Positions 7,265 through 15,834 of a stretch of DNA of 61,039 nt are shown here, piece by piece. This DNA comes from Kitasatospora phosalacinea (GTDB lineage: Bacteria; Actinomycetota; Actinomycetes; Streptomycetales; Streptomycetaceae): assembly GCF_030268885.1 (NCBI RefSeq), contig NZ_BSSA01000041.1:1-61039 (forward strand). The letters are read 5' to 3'. The notes below the pieces were generated by a model that saw only the letters and a program-made list of their open reading frames with translations, was not told the origin of the DNA and ran no database searches. Each line of letters starts with the position of its first letter. Within the stretch, counting starts at the first letter, position 1. A program made the position numbers and the translations under genes.

Positions 7265-10162
7265 ATGAAGCTCCGCTCCCTGCGCGGCCCCACGGCCGCC
7301 CTGACCACCCTGGCGCTGGCCGCCGCGGCCACGCTGACGGCGGCCCTGGGCGCCGGCAGCGCCTCCGCCGCCACCGTCCGGGTCGGACTCGGCGGCTACA
7401 CCGACACCCGCCCGGCCGGCACGGTCGGCCCGAGCAACTCCGACGGCGCGCCCGTCGCCCCGAAGGTCACCGCCCGGATGGCCGGGCAGGCTGCCCCGAC
7501 CAACGACTGGTGGTCCTCGCTGATCTACCAGCGCTACGCGGGCAACCCGTACTCGGAGAACCTGTACGCCCACCCGATGACCTTCAAGGCCCAGGCCGCG
7601 GGCCTGGAGGTCGGCTACCCGACCGTGCCGACCGTCACCTCCGACAGCCGCCAGTACGACTACACCCACACCCGGGACCTCACCCTCGGCGTGGCCGGCC
7701 TGAACTCCCCCGACACCAAGGTCGACGGCTGGTCCGACTGGACGGTCACCCCGTACTGGGCGGACGGCGCGCACACCTTCAGCGCCACCGTCGGCCACGG
7801 CCTGCCGTACGTGTACGCGCACGCCACCGGCGGCGCCGCGCAGGTCACCACCGCCTCGGCGCCCACCGTCTTCAGCAACCAGGGCAGCGTGCTCGGCATC
7901 ACCGTGGGCGGCCACCACTACGGCCTGTTCGCGCCCACCGGCAGCAGCTGGAGCGTCAACGGCACCACCCTGACCGCGAACCTCGGCAGCAAGGACTACT
8001 ACTCGGTCGCGCTGCTGCCCTCCGCCGCCGACCTCGCGCAGTTCCGCAGCTACGCCTACAACTTCGTCACCGACACCAGGGTCGGCTGGAACTACGACCA
8101 GGCCGCGGGCAGGCTCACCACCACCTTCACCGCCACCACCACCGCCCAGGAGGGCACCGGCACCGGCACCCTGCTCGCGCTCTACCCGCAGCAGTGGCAG
8201 GCCACCCCGGACGCCCTCACGACGCTGGGCTACGTCTCGCCGCGCGGCCCCATGAAGGTCCGCCAGGGCTCGTCCTTCTCCACCGTGCAGACCGTCACCG
8301 GCGTGCTGCCCTCGCTGCCCGACGTCGGCGCGTACGACCGCACCGCGCTGGACGCCTACCTGCACCAGGTCTCCGACGCGGGCGACCCGTTCAGCGGCGC
8401 CACCGACACCTACTGGGTCGGCAAGGCGCTCGGCCGGATGGCCCAACTGGTGCCGATCGCCGACCAGCTGGGCGACACCGCGGCCCGCGACAAGCTGCTC
8501 GGACTGATGAAGGGCAAGCTGCAGACCTGGTTCGCGGGCACCGGGTCACCCGGCTTCGCGTACGACTCCACCTGGAAGACCCTGATCGGCTACCCGGCCT
8601 CCTACGGCACCGACGCCGAACTCAACGACCACCACTTCCACTACGGCTACTTCGTGCAGGCCGCCGCCACCGTCGCCCGCTACGACACCGCCTGGGCGGC
8701 GGACAGCCAGTGGGGCGGCATGGTCAAGCTGCTGGCCAAGGACGCCGCCAACACCGACCGCACCGACGCCCGCTTCCCCTGGCTGCGCAACTTCGACCCG
8801 TACGAGGGCCACGGCTGGGCCTCCGGCCACGCCGGGTTCGCCGCGGGCAACAACGAGGAGTCCTCCTCCGAGTCGCTGAACTTCAGCGCCGGACTGCTGC
8901 TGTTCGGCGCCGCGACCGGCGACACCTCGCTGCGCGACCTCGGCGTCTACCTGTACACCACCGAGGCCAACTCCGTTCAGCAGTACTGGTTCGACGCCGA
9001 CCACCAGGTCTTCCCGTCCTCCTTCCAGCACTCCACCGTCGGCATGGTCTGGGGCTCCGGCGCCGCCTACTCCACCTGGTGGACGGCCGCGCCCGGCATG
9101 ATCCACGGCATCAACTTCCTCCCCGTCACCTCGGGTTCGCTCTACCTGGCCCGCCGCAAGGACGACCTGGCCGCCAACCTGGCCGAGTTGAGGAGCAACA
9201 ACGGCGGCGCGTTCACCGACTGGCGCGACCTGCTGTGGGAGGCCGAGGCGCTGACCGACCCGGCCGCGGCCAAGGCCGACTGGGACGCCGGGAAGGGCGG
9301 CTACACCCCGGAGGAGGGCGAGTCCAGGGCCCACACCTACCACTGGATCTACAACCTGGCGACCCTCGGCACCCTGGACCCGGCGACCACCGCCGACACC
9401 CCCACCGCCGCGGTCTTCGTCAACGGCACCACCCGCACCCACGTGGCGCACAACTACACCACCGCCGCCCGCACCGTGCGCTTCTCGGACGGCTACACCC
9501 TGACCGTCCCGGCCCGCTCCACCGCCTCCGAACGCGGCACCAAGCCCGACGGCGGCACCGGCGGCGCCACCGGCTCCCCGTCCCCGTCCGCCTCCCCGTC
9601 CACCTCCGCGTCCGCCTCCCCGTCCCCCTCCCCCTCGGCCTCCTCCACCGCCCCGCAGACCCGCGCCAACACGCTCTACCTGCAGCCCGGCGGCACCCTC
9701 ACCACCGCCTACGGCACCGGCGCGACCAGCAGCACCATCGCCTCCGGCGGCGGCGCCAACCACGACGGCACGCCCTACCAGCCGCTGACGTACACCATCG
9801 ACCACCTCACCGGCACCGTCCGACCCGGCGGCAGCACCGACTTCGACCTGTACGTGGACGCGGGCACCACCGTCGCCCTCGCCCAACAGGCCCGCGTCTC
9901 CTACGACTTCGACGGCAACGGAACCGTCGACCGGACCGAGACCTACCGCTACTTCGCCACCGACCCCGTCCCCGGCTGGGAGCGCTACGGCGCGGCCGCC
10001 GCGGGCCTGCAGTCCAGTACCGGCGCCCCGCTCGCCAACCTGAGCAACGGCACCGTCAAGGTCGAGGTCTGGCCCGCCCTCGGCAACGCCCCGGCCCAAC
10101 TGCGCACCGGTGCCACGCAGTCCCAGGGCAGCGCCTCCGTACTGCGGATCCCCTTCGACTGA
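7265..10162 (+). CDS. Secreted GH81 endo-beta-1,3-glucanase with C-terminal accessory domain
   Basis: This 965-residue extracellular enzyme should cut beta-1,3-glucan (laminarin, callose, fungal wall). A Sec signal peptide (MKLRSLRGPTAALT, hydrophobic core, ASA-ATV cleavage area near residue 36) is followed by the GH81 catalytic region. Hallmarks are APTNDWWSSL near the start, DHHFHYGYF (about 455) and the acidic NNEESSSESLNF motif (about 530). A Ser/Pro/Gly linker (about 758-795) leads to a 165-residue beta-rich domain with DFDGNGTVDR that I cannot assign; it may bind carbohydrate. The ATG at 7265 has AAGGTGG upstream. Its products would feed the divergent transporter and GH1 enzyme. Confidence 0.93.
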   Translation: MKLRSLRGPTAALTTLALAAAATLTAALGAGSASAATVRVGLGGYTDTRPAGTVGPSNSDGAPVAPKVTARMAGQAAPTNDWWSSLIYQRYAGNPYSENLYAHPMTFKAQAAGLEVGYPTVPTVTSDSRQYDYTHTRDLTLGVAGLNSPDTKVDGWSDWTVTPYWADGAHTFSATVGHGLPYVYAHATGGAAQVTTASAPTVFSNQGSVLGITVGGHHYGLFAPTGSSWSVNGTTLTANLGSKDYYSVALLPSAADLAQFRSYAYNFVTDTRVGWNYDQAAGRLTTTFTATTTAQEGTGTGTLLALYPQQWQATPDALTTLGYVSPRGPMKVRQGSSFSTVQTVTGVLPSLPDVGAYDRTALDAYLHQVSDAGDPFSGATDTYWVGKALGRMAQLVPIADQLGDTAARDKLLGLMKGKLQTWFAGTGSPGFAYDSTWKTLIGYPASYGTDAELNDHHFHYGYFVQAAATVARYDTAWAADSQWGGMVKLLAKDAANTDRTDARFPWLRNFDPYEGHGWASGHAGFAAGNNEESSSESLNFSAGLLLFGAATGDTSLRDLGVYLYTTEANSVQQYWFDADHQVFPSSFQHSTVGMVWGSGAAYSTWWTAAPGMIHGINFLPVTSGSLYLARRKDDLAANLAELRSNNGGAFTDWRDLLWEAEALTDPAAAKADWDAGKGGYTPEEGESRAHTYHWIYNLATLGTLDPATTADTPTAAVFVNGTTRTHVAHNYTTAARTVRFSDGYTLTVPARSTASERGTKPDGGTGGATGSPSPSASPSTSASASPSPSPSASSTAPQTRANTLYLQPGGTLTTAYGTGATSSTIASGGGANHDGTPYQPLTYTIDHLTGTVRPGGSTDFDLYVDAGTTVALAQQARVSYDFDGNGTVDRTETYRYFATDPVPGWERYGAAAAGLQSSTGAPLANLSNGTVKVEVWPALGNAPAQLRTGATQSQGSASVLRIPFD

Positions 10163-10180
10163 TCCCGTCCCTCCCACCAC

Positions 10181-10229
10181 CCCGCCCGGCCCGCAGCGGA
10201 CCCGACACGTCCGCCGCGGGCCGGGCGGG
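10181..10229 (+). terminator. Stem-loop terminator after GH81 gene
   Basis: The 14-nt arms CCCGCCCGGCCCGC (10181-10194) and GCGGGCCGGGCGGG (10216-10229) are perfect complements. A shorter inner stem (GCGGA/TCCGC) lies in the loop. There is no T-run, as is usual for GC-rich actinobacterial terminators. Confidence 0.65.
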
Positions 10230-10364
10230 CCCGTGCACGTCCCGGCCGGGGCCTTGCGGGGACCACCAGAGGTTGTTGAAGATGTAACTGACCTGCTCGC
10301 GCCACGGCCCCACCGCCACCGCGCCGAGCACCCGCGCCCCCACGCCCGCGACGAAGGAGCCCCG

Positions 10365-10733
10365 ATGGCCGCCCTCCGCACCACGACCCTCACCGCGACC
10401 GCCGCCACCGGAGCGGCCCTGCTGCTCGGCGCCGCCCTCGCCCAGCCCGCGGCGGCCGTCGAACTCCCGCACGCCGCCGTCGCCTACTTCGCCACCGGCA
10501 GCAACCTGACGGGCACCCAGTACGCCGTGGACACCACCGACACCGGCTGCCACGACCTCCCGACCGCCGCGGCCTCGGCCGTCGACCTCACCACCGCGAA
10601 CATCCAGGTCTTCTTCAACGCCGACTGCACCACCGGCCGACCCGGCCGGTCCGACGACCTGTCCTACGCCCTCGGCAGCCTGCACTGGGCCAACTTCCCC
10701 TACCCGGCGGTCAGCTACCGCGTCGTCGGCTGA
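10365..10733 (+). CDS. Small secreted protein, possibly beta/gamma-crystallin-like
   Basis: This 122-residue exported protein has a signal peptide (residues 1 to about 31, hydrophobic core AATGAALLLGAALA, cleavage near QPAAA). The mature part is about 90 residues with two cysteines (GCHDL and ADCTTG) that could form a disulfide. The pattern of a Tyr-rich strand, C-x2-L and a TTANIQVFFNADC stretch recalls small crystallin-fold proteins of Streptomyces, but this resemblance is weak. The ATG at 10365 has GAAGGAG. Between the GH81 terminator and this gene is about 135 bp without other features. Function unknown. Confidence 0.75.
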   Translation: MAALRTTTLTATAATGAALLLGAALAQPAAAVELPHAAVAYFATGSNLTGTQYAVDTTDTGCHDLPTAAASAVDLTTANIQVFFNADCTTGRPGRSDDLSYALGSLHWANFPYPAVSYRVVG

Positions 10734-10791
10734 CGACCGGCGGAACGCCCCCCGGGAACCGCCGCACCGCAGGGGCGTAGGGTCGTCCCCG

Positions 10792-11784
10792 ATGGACACG
10801 CCACCGCCCGCCCCGGCACCCGGCACCGACGGCCGACTCGACGTCGACGCCGACACCGTGCGCGCCCTGCTCCGCGAACAGCACCCGGACCTGGCCGAGT
10901 TGACGCTGCGCCGGGTCGAGGGCGGCTGGGGCAACCGGATGTGGCGGCTCGGCGAGGAGCACGCCGTCCGGCTCCCCCGGGACAGGCACACGCCCGCCTG
11001 CCTGGCCAACGAGACCCGCTGGCTGCCCGAGCTGGCGCCGCGCCTGCCGCTGCCCGTCCCGGTGCCGCGGCGCGACGGCCTGCCGGGCGCCGGGTACCCG
11101 TACCCGTGGGCGGTGTTCTCCTGGGTGCCGGGCGAGCCCGCCGACCACGCCCCGATCGCCCCCGAGCACGGGCCGCGCTCCGCCGAGGCCCTCGCCGACT
11201 TCCTGCTGGCGCTGCACCGCCCGGCCCCCGCCGACGCGCCCGCCACCACCCCGCGCTGCGGCCCGCTCGCCCCGCTCGCCGCCGACGTCGAGCGCCGGAT
11301 CGCCGAGTTCGAGCAGACCCTGCACGGACTCGCCCCCGGCGTCCGCGCCGACGACCTGCGCACGCTCTGGGCGGACGCGCTGGCCGCCCCCGCCTGGACC
11401 GGCCCGCCGGTGTGGCTGCACTCCGACCTGCACCCGGCGAACGTCGTGGTGGTCGACGGCGCGCTCGGCGGGATCGTCGACTTCGACTCCCTCGGCACCG
11501 GCGACCCCGCCTGCGACCTCTCCGCCGCCTGGCTGCTCCTCCCGCCCGGCGCCGACCGCCGCTGCCTCGCCCGCTGGCGCGCCGCCCAGCCCGCCGGACG
11601 GTCGGAGGCCACCGCCGCCACCGTCCGCCGCGCCCGCGGCTGGGCCGTCCTGCGCGCCCTGGTCCTGCTCGGCATCGGCCACGCGGGCCTGCACGGCCTC
11701 CCGGGCGGCAAACCCACCTGGGGCCCGGCCGGACGGGCCGCCCTGGACACCGTACTGGCCCACTTCCGGCACCCCGACGGCTGA
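10792..11784 (+). CDS. Aminoglycoside phosphotransferase-fold kinase
   Basis: This 330-residue APH-family protein has the Brenner-type catalytic loop HSDLHPANVV (about residue 210) and the metal-binding segment GIVDFDSLGTGDPACDLS. The N-lobe begins about residue 15, with GGWGNRMWRL as the nucleotide-facing strand pair. APH-fold enzymes phosphorylate small molecules such as antibiotics, sugars or amino alcohols; nothing here identifies the substrate, and a resistance role should not be assumed. The gene is convergent with the DoxX-like gene. Matching arms CTGACGGCG (11781-11789) and CGCCGTCAG (11839-11847) enclose the intergenic gap and include both stop codons. Confidence 0.85.
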   Translation: MDTPPPAPAPGTDGRLDVDADTVRALLREQHPDLAELTLRRVEGGWGNRMWRLGEEHAVRLPRDRHTPACLANETRWLPELAPRLPLPVPVPRRDGLPGAGYPYPWAVFSWVPGEPADHAPIAPEHGPRSAEALADFLLALHRPAPADAPATTPRCGPLAPLAADVERRIAEFEQTLHGLAPGVRADDLRTLWADALAAPAWTGPPVWLHSDLHPANVVVVDGALGGIVDFDSLGTGDPACDLSAAWLLLPPGADRRCLARWRAAQPAGRSEATAATVRRARGWAVLRALVLLGIGHAGLHGLPGGKPTWGPAGRAALDTVLAHFRHPDG

Positions 11785-11843
11785 CGGCGCCCACCGCGGC
11801 CGCCCCTCCCGACCGGCCCGGCCCCGGCCGACGCCACCCGCCG

Positions 11844-12209
11844 TCAGAGGGTGGCGGCGCGCAGCACGATCAGGGCGACGGAGACCACGGTGAGGACCGC
11901 TGCCGGCGGCGCGCCCTTGAGGTCGCCGACGCGCAGGTGGGAGGCGACCGCCCCGGCGAAGTAGAGCGTCAGGCCGATCGCGGCGGCGATCCCGACGGGC
12001 CCCCACCGGAGTCCGGCGACCGCACCTGCCGCGCCCGCGACCTGAGCGCCGATCAGGAGGGCCATCATGCCCTGCGGCACTCCGAGCGTCGACATCTGCT
12101 CGGTGATGTGACGCGTCCGCAGGGACTTGGCCCCGGCCGACACCAGGAGGAGCACCGACATGAACACGGTGACGGCGACGAGGGAGACGAACACGGCTGG
12201 AACCTCCAT
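11844..12209 (-). CDS. DoxX-like small membrane protein
   Basis: This 121-residue protein has four hydrophobic segments and the DoxX-like layout: a first helix with VFMSVLLLVSAGAKSL, then QMSTLGVPQGMMALLIGAQV, then a helix with YFAGAVASHLRVGD. DoxX-type proteins take part in poorly defined redox or quinone-related membrane functions. Two adjacent ATGs (12212 and 12209) are possible starts and neither has a clear ribosome-binding site. It is divergent from an HxlR regulator that probably controls it through the paired palindromes at 12264-12282. Confidence 0.8.
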   Translation of the reverse strand: MEVPAVFVSLVAVTVFMSVLLLVSAGAKSLRTRHITEQMSTLGVPQGMMALLIGAQVAGAAGAVAGLRWGPVGIAAAIGLTLYFAGAVASHLRVGDLKGAPPAAVLTVVSVALIVLRAATL

Positions 12210-12263
12210 CATGCGAGATGCGGGCAGAAGACGTGCGCACCTCGACGACGATAGGCGGCCGTC

Positions 12264-12282
12264 AGGTACCTCCAGGTAACCT
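12264..12282. promoter_or_regulatory. Two adjacent palindromes, candidate HxlR operator
   Basis: AGGTACCT (12264-12271) and AGGTAACCT (12274-12282) are near-identical dyads 2 bp apart, ending 8 bp before the HxlR start codon. TAACCT at 12277-12282 could be the -10 box of a leaderless HxlR transcript, so binding here would repress the regulator itself. The site is also within reach of the divergent DoxX-like gene. Confidence 0.5.
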
Positions 12283-12290
12283 TCGGGACC

Positions 12291-12767
12291 ATGAGCCTGC
12301 GCCCCGGAACAGTCTTCCTCGCCGACTGCCCCGCTCTCCTGGCCATGGAGATCATCGCCAGCAAGTGGTCCGTGGTCACGCTCTTCGCGCTGACCGACGG
12401 GCCGCTGCGCCACGGCGAGCTGGTCGAGCTGAGCGGCGGCATCTCGCGCAAGGTGCTGACCCAGACGCTGCGCCGGCTCCAGGCGAACGGGCTCGTCGAG
12501 CGGCACGCGTACGCCGAGGCGCCGCCGCGCGTGGAGTACTGCCTGACCGATCTCGGGCGCACCCTGGAGGAGCCCATCAGGATGCTCACCGCATGGGCGC
12601 GGGAGAACGGCGAGGCGGTCGTCAGCTTCCGGGAGGCGGCCGGGGCGACCGAGGCGACCGGGGCGACCGGGGCGACCGGGAGAGCGGACGCGGGCCCGCG
12701 GACACCGAACTCGATCGAGCGACAGCCGCTCAGGCCGACTCCCGCACCACCAGGTGCGTCGGAATGA
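12291..12767 (+). CDS. HxlR-family transcriptional regulator
   Basis: This 158-residue regulator has the HxlR winged-helix: a cysteine near the N-terminus (ADCP, Cys13), then MEIIASKWSVVTLFAL, LTQTLRRLQANGLVERHAY and PPRVEYCLTDLGRTL. Many relatives sense electrophiles or oxidants through that cysteine. There is no good ribosome-binding site, so the message may be leaderless. The last 45 residues lie beyond the domain, include the repeat ATEATGATGATG, and overlap the 3' end of the convergent LacI gene by 38 bp. The true protein could be shorter in relatives. Confidence 0.85.
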   Translation: MSLRPGTVFLADCPALLAMEIIASKWSVVTLFALTDGPLRHGELVELSGGISRKVLTQTLRRLQANGLVERHAYAEAPPRVEYCLTDLGRTLEEPIRMLTAWARENGEAVVSFREAAGATEATGATGATGRADAGPRTPNSIERQPLRPTPAPPGASE

Positions 12768-13770
12768 TCACCGACGACGGCGCCGACGCCCCCGGGTCGT
12801 TGAGCCGTCGCAGCAGCAGCCGCGTCATCAGCCGCCCCATCTCCTCGATCTCCTGCCGGATCGTGGTGAGCCTCGGTTCCGTCCAGGCCGCGATCGACTC
12901 GACGTCGTCGAAGCCCACCACCGCGACGTCCTCCGGCACCCGCCGCCCGGCCGCCCGCAGCACCCGGATCGCGCCGGAGGCCATCACGTCGGAGGCCACG
13001 AACACCGCGTCCAGGTCGGGTCGCCTGGAGAGGAGTTCGCTCATGCCGCGGATGCCGCCGTCGGCGGTGAAGTCGCCGACCGCGATCAGGTCCTCGTCCC
13101 CGTCGGGGAGCAGGTCGCGGTAGCCGTCGAGGCGGTCGACGGAGGAGGTCTGGTCGAGCGGGCCGGTGATGGTGGCGATGCGCTCGCGGCCGATGGAGCG
13201 CAGGTGCTGGACGGCGAGCCGGGCGCCGCCGCGGTTGTCGTTGTCGACGTAGACCAGGTCGCGGGCGGACTCGGCGCCGGGCCAGCCGGGGCGGCCGCCG
13301 ATGACGAAGGGCAGGCCGAGGCGGTGCACCGTCTCGGGGGTGGGGTCGGAGCGGTGCAGGGAGAACAGCAGGACGCCGTCGACGTGGCCGCCGGACAGGT
13401 AGCGACCGATCCGCTCGTGGTCCCGTTCGTCCTCGGCCAGCAGCAGCACCATCTGGTTGTCGGCGGCGGCCAGTTCGCGGCTGATGCCGCGCAGGTGCTG
13501 GGCGAAGAACGGGTCGGAGAAGAACCGCGCCTCGGGTTCGGCGATGACCACGGCGATCGCCCGGTTGCGCCGGGTGACCAGGGTGCGGGCGGCCAGGTTG
13601 GGCACGTAGCCGAGTTCGGCGACGGCCCGTTCGACCTTCTCGCGCAGCGCCGCCCGTACGCCCGCGCCGCCGTTGACCACCCGGGAGGCGGTGGCCCGGG
13701 AGACGCCGGCCAGTTCGGCCACCGACTCCAGGGTCGGACGCCCGCCCGCTCCCGCTTCGGACTCGGTCAC
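12730..13770 (-). CDS. LacI-family regulator (CebR-like), probable repressor of the beta-glucan genes
   Basis: This 346-residue LacI/GalR protein has its N-terminal helix-turn-helix and hinge at about residues 12-65 (TLESVAELAGVSRATASRVV, then YVPNLAARTLVTRR). A periplasmic-binding-protein-like sensor domain follows, with VYVDNDNRGGARLAVQHL and the C-terminal VVGFDDVESIAAWTEPRLTT. I chose the GTG at 13770 because GAGAGGAG lies upstream. A 13/14 copy of TGAGAGCGCTCTCA lies at 13861-13874, overlapping the expected -35 of a TAGGCT -10 box (13836-13841, minus strand), so autoregulation is likely. Shared sites suggest it controls the transporter operon and GH81; this is inference. Confidence 0.9.
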   Translation of the reverse strand: MTESEAGAGGRPTLESVAELAGVSRATASRVVNGGAGVRAALREKVERAVAELGYVPNLAARTLVTRRNRAIAVVIAEPEARFFSDPFFAQHLRGISRELAAADNQMVLLLAEDERDHERIGRYLSGGHVDGVLLFSLHRSDPTPETVHRLGLPFVIGGRPGWPGAESARDLVYVDNDNRGGARLAVQHLRSIGRERIATITGPLDQTSSVDRLDGYRDLLPDGDEDLIAVGDFTADGGIRGMSELLSRRPDLDAVFVASDVMASGAIRVLRAAGRRVPEDVAVVGFDDVESIAAWTEPRLTTIRQEIEEMGRLMTRLLLRRLNDPGASAPSSVIIPTHLVVRESA

Positions 13771-13860
13771 CCGGGGCTCCTCTCCACCCTCCGCGCGCAC
13801 AGCCGCACGCACGTGATCGCGTTCCTGCTGCGAGCAGCCTAGCCGCCCGCTGTCCCGCCC

Positions 13861-13874
13861 GGAGAGCGCTCTCA
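13861..13874. promoter_or_regulatory. LacI-type operator GGAGAGCGCTCTCA (site 3)
   Basis: This matches sites 1 and 2 at 13 of 14 positions. It lies 91 bp upstream of the LacI-family start codon, where it would cover the -35 region of the regulator's own promoter. Confidence 0.7.
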
Positions 13875-13905
13875 GAAACCGGGACGGCCGCGCTCCCGCC
13901 CCGGC

Positions 13906-14718
13906 TCACACCGTGACCACCTGCCGCTCCCCCGCCTCCACGGCGACCTCCAGCCGGTTGCCGGGCGGCGGGAACGGGCAGATGAAGTGGTCGGCGAACG
14001 CGCAGGGCGGCAGGAACGCCCGGTTGAAGTCGAGCACGGTGTGCCCGTCGGCGTCGGGCGCGGGCAGCGTGAGGAAGCGGAAGCGGTACGTCTCCCGGCC
14101 GCTGGTGCCGTCCGCGATGACGGCGCTGAGCCGCCCGGCCGAGCCGTCGGGCGCACCGGTGCCGCTGACGGTGAGCGTGTGCGGCCGCCCGGCCAGGGTG
14201 AACGCGACCTGCCCGGCGACGGTGAGCGGGCGGGCCCTGCCGTCGGCGTTCTCCACCAGCAGGGCCTGCGCGCCGTCCGCGAAGGGGGTGAACACGGCGG
14301 GCACCGCCCAGTCGGGGGCGTACGGGTAGACCGAGATGCCCGCGAACGCGGCCCGGGCGGGGGCGTCCGGGTCGAAGACCCGCAGGGCGAGCTCGCCCTC
14401 CCGCTCGATCGGGACCAGCCGCTTGTCGCCCAGGACGGCGTTCTGCGGGTGCCGGTCGGTGTCGGGGCGCAGCGCGAGGCGGCCGGTCGCCTCGCGGCCC
14501 GCCCCCTCGCCCTCGACGTGGACGCCGTCCCCGGCGCGCAGTTCGGCGCAGACCGCGCCGTCCTCGGCCCACCAGCGGCCGGGCAGGCCGGGGACCTCCG
14601 CGGGGGCGGGCTCCAGCCAGTGGGTGCCGGTCAGGGCCAGCGGCCCGTGCGGCGCGCCGGCCGCGGCGCTCCGGGCCTCCGTCCAGCGCTGCCAGGCTTC
14701 GGCTGCGGTGTCGGTCAT
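13906..14718 (-). CDS. DUF1684 domain protein
   Basis: This 270-residue cytoplasmic protein ends with the DUF1684 signature: VLDFNRAFLPPCAFADHFIC followed by PFPPPGNRLEV. The N-terminal half has a GTHWLEP segment and the middle a LTVSGTG beta-rich region. The family's biochemical role is not established. The ATG at 14718 has GGGAGG seven bases upstream. It follows the TesB thioesterase gene on the same strand after 86 bp, and the two could be cotranscribed. Confidence 0.85.
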   Translation of the reverse strand: MTDTAAEAWQRWTEARSAAAGAPHGPLALTGTHWLEPAPAEVPGLPGRWWAEDGAVCAELRAGDGVHVEGEGAGREATGRLALRPDTDRHPQNAVLGDKRLVPIEREGELALRVFDPDAPARAAFAGISVYPYAPDWAVPAVFTPFADGAQALLVENADGRARPLTVAGQVAFTLAGRPHTLTVSGTGAPDGSAGRLSAVIADGTSGRETYRFRFLTLPAPDADGHTVLDFNRAFLPPCAFADHFICPFPPPGNRLEVAVEAGERQVVTV

Positions 14719-14804
14719 CGGACTGCCTCCCAAGTCGCTCTGCTCCCCGGCCGCTTCCGCCGGTAGCTCGGTCAGGTCACCACCCCCGTGCCCCGCGGGC
14801 CCGT

Positions 14805-15668
14805 TCAGGGTCGGGCGAGCGGGCGGAACAATCCCTCCTGCATCACCGAGACCACCAACTGCCCCTGGCGGTCGTAGATCTCGCCGCGGGCCAGGCCGCG
14901 GGCGCCGTGCGCGATCGGCGACTCCTGCCGGTACAGCAGCCAGTCGTCGGCGCGGAACGGGCGGTGGAACCACATCGCGTGGTCCAGCGAGGCCATGTCG
15001 AAGTTCCGTTCGCCCCACAGCGGTTCGACGGGGGCGCGGACGGCGTCCAGCAGCGTCATGTCGCTGGCGTAGGTGAGCGCGCAGACGTGGATCAGCGGGT
15101 CGTCGGGCAGCGCGCCGTTGGTGCGCAGCCACACGCCGCTGCGGGCCTCGACGCCGTCGAGCTCCTCTCGCGTCCACTTCAGCCGGTTCACGTAGCGGAT
15201 GTCGAAGGGCTGGCGGCGGCTGATGAACGGGGGCAGTTCGCCGAGCCGGGCCCCGACCTCGTCCAGGGCGCTGGGCAGGCTCTCCGGGTCGGGGACGTCC
15301 GGCATCGGGAACTGGTGCTCGATGCCGCCGGGTTCGGGCCGGTGGAAGTCGGCGGTGAGCGCGAAGATCGTCCGCCCGCCCTGGATGGCGAGCACCCGGC
15401 GGGTGGTGAACGAGCGCCCGTCCCTGGTCCGTTCGACCTGGTAGACGATCGGCACGCCGGGCACGCCGGGGCGCAGGAAGTACGCGTGCAGCGAGTGCAC
15501 CGGCCGGTCCTCCTCGACCGTCCGGCCCGCGGCGACCAGCGCCTGCCCGGCCACCTGCCCGCCGAAGGTGCGCTGCAGCGACTCCTCCGGACTGCGGCCG
15601 CGGAAGATGTTCAGCTCGATCCGCTCCAAGTCGAGCAGGTCGACGAGCTGGTCGACGGGGGTTCCCAT
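14805..15668 (-). CDS. Acyl-CoA thioesterase II (TesB type)
   Basis: This 287-residue double-hotdog thioesterase should hydrolyse medium- to long-chain acyl-CoA. It starts MGTPVDQLVDLLDLERIE and shows FGGQVAGQAL, the first-hotdog segment SLHAYFLRPG, and second-half segments YASDMTLLD and SLDHAMWFHRPFRADDWLLY. The aspartate in SLDHAMWFH fits the catalytic triad known for E. coli TesB. The ATG at 15668 follows GAGGGAG. Upstream in-frame sequence to 15770 is not family-like. Confidence 0.92.
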   Translation of the reverse strand: MGTPVDQLVDLLDLERIELNIFRGRSPEESLQRTFGGQVAGQALVAAGRTVEEDRPVHSLHAYFLRPGVPGVPIVYQVERTRDGRSFTTRRVLAIQGGRTIFALTADFHRPEPGGIEHQFPMPDVPDPESLPSALDEVGARLGELPPFISRRQPFDIRYVNRLKWTREELDGVEARSGVWLRTNGALPDDPLIHVCALTYASDMTLLDAVRAPVEPLWGERNFDMASLDHAMWFHRPFRADDWLLYRQESPIAHGARGLARGEIYDRQGQLVVSVMQEGLFRPLARP

Positions 15669-15834
15669 GTATCGCTCCCTCTCCGGACGTCCGGACGGAC
15701 GGCCGACGGGCAGGGGTGTGCCGCCGAACGCCTCGTCCGTCCAGCACAAGTCTCCGCGCCCGCCGGGCATTCCCGCTCCCCGGCGCGCGGGCGCCCGGCC
15801 GCCCCGCCCGGACCGCCGGACGGCACGCGGGGGG

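Noticed and set aside
10792..11784. Aminoglycoside resistance gene
   Set aside because: The APH fold is clear, but nothing identifies the substrate; the fold is widespread in metabolic kinases.
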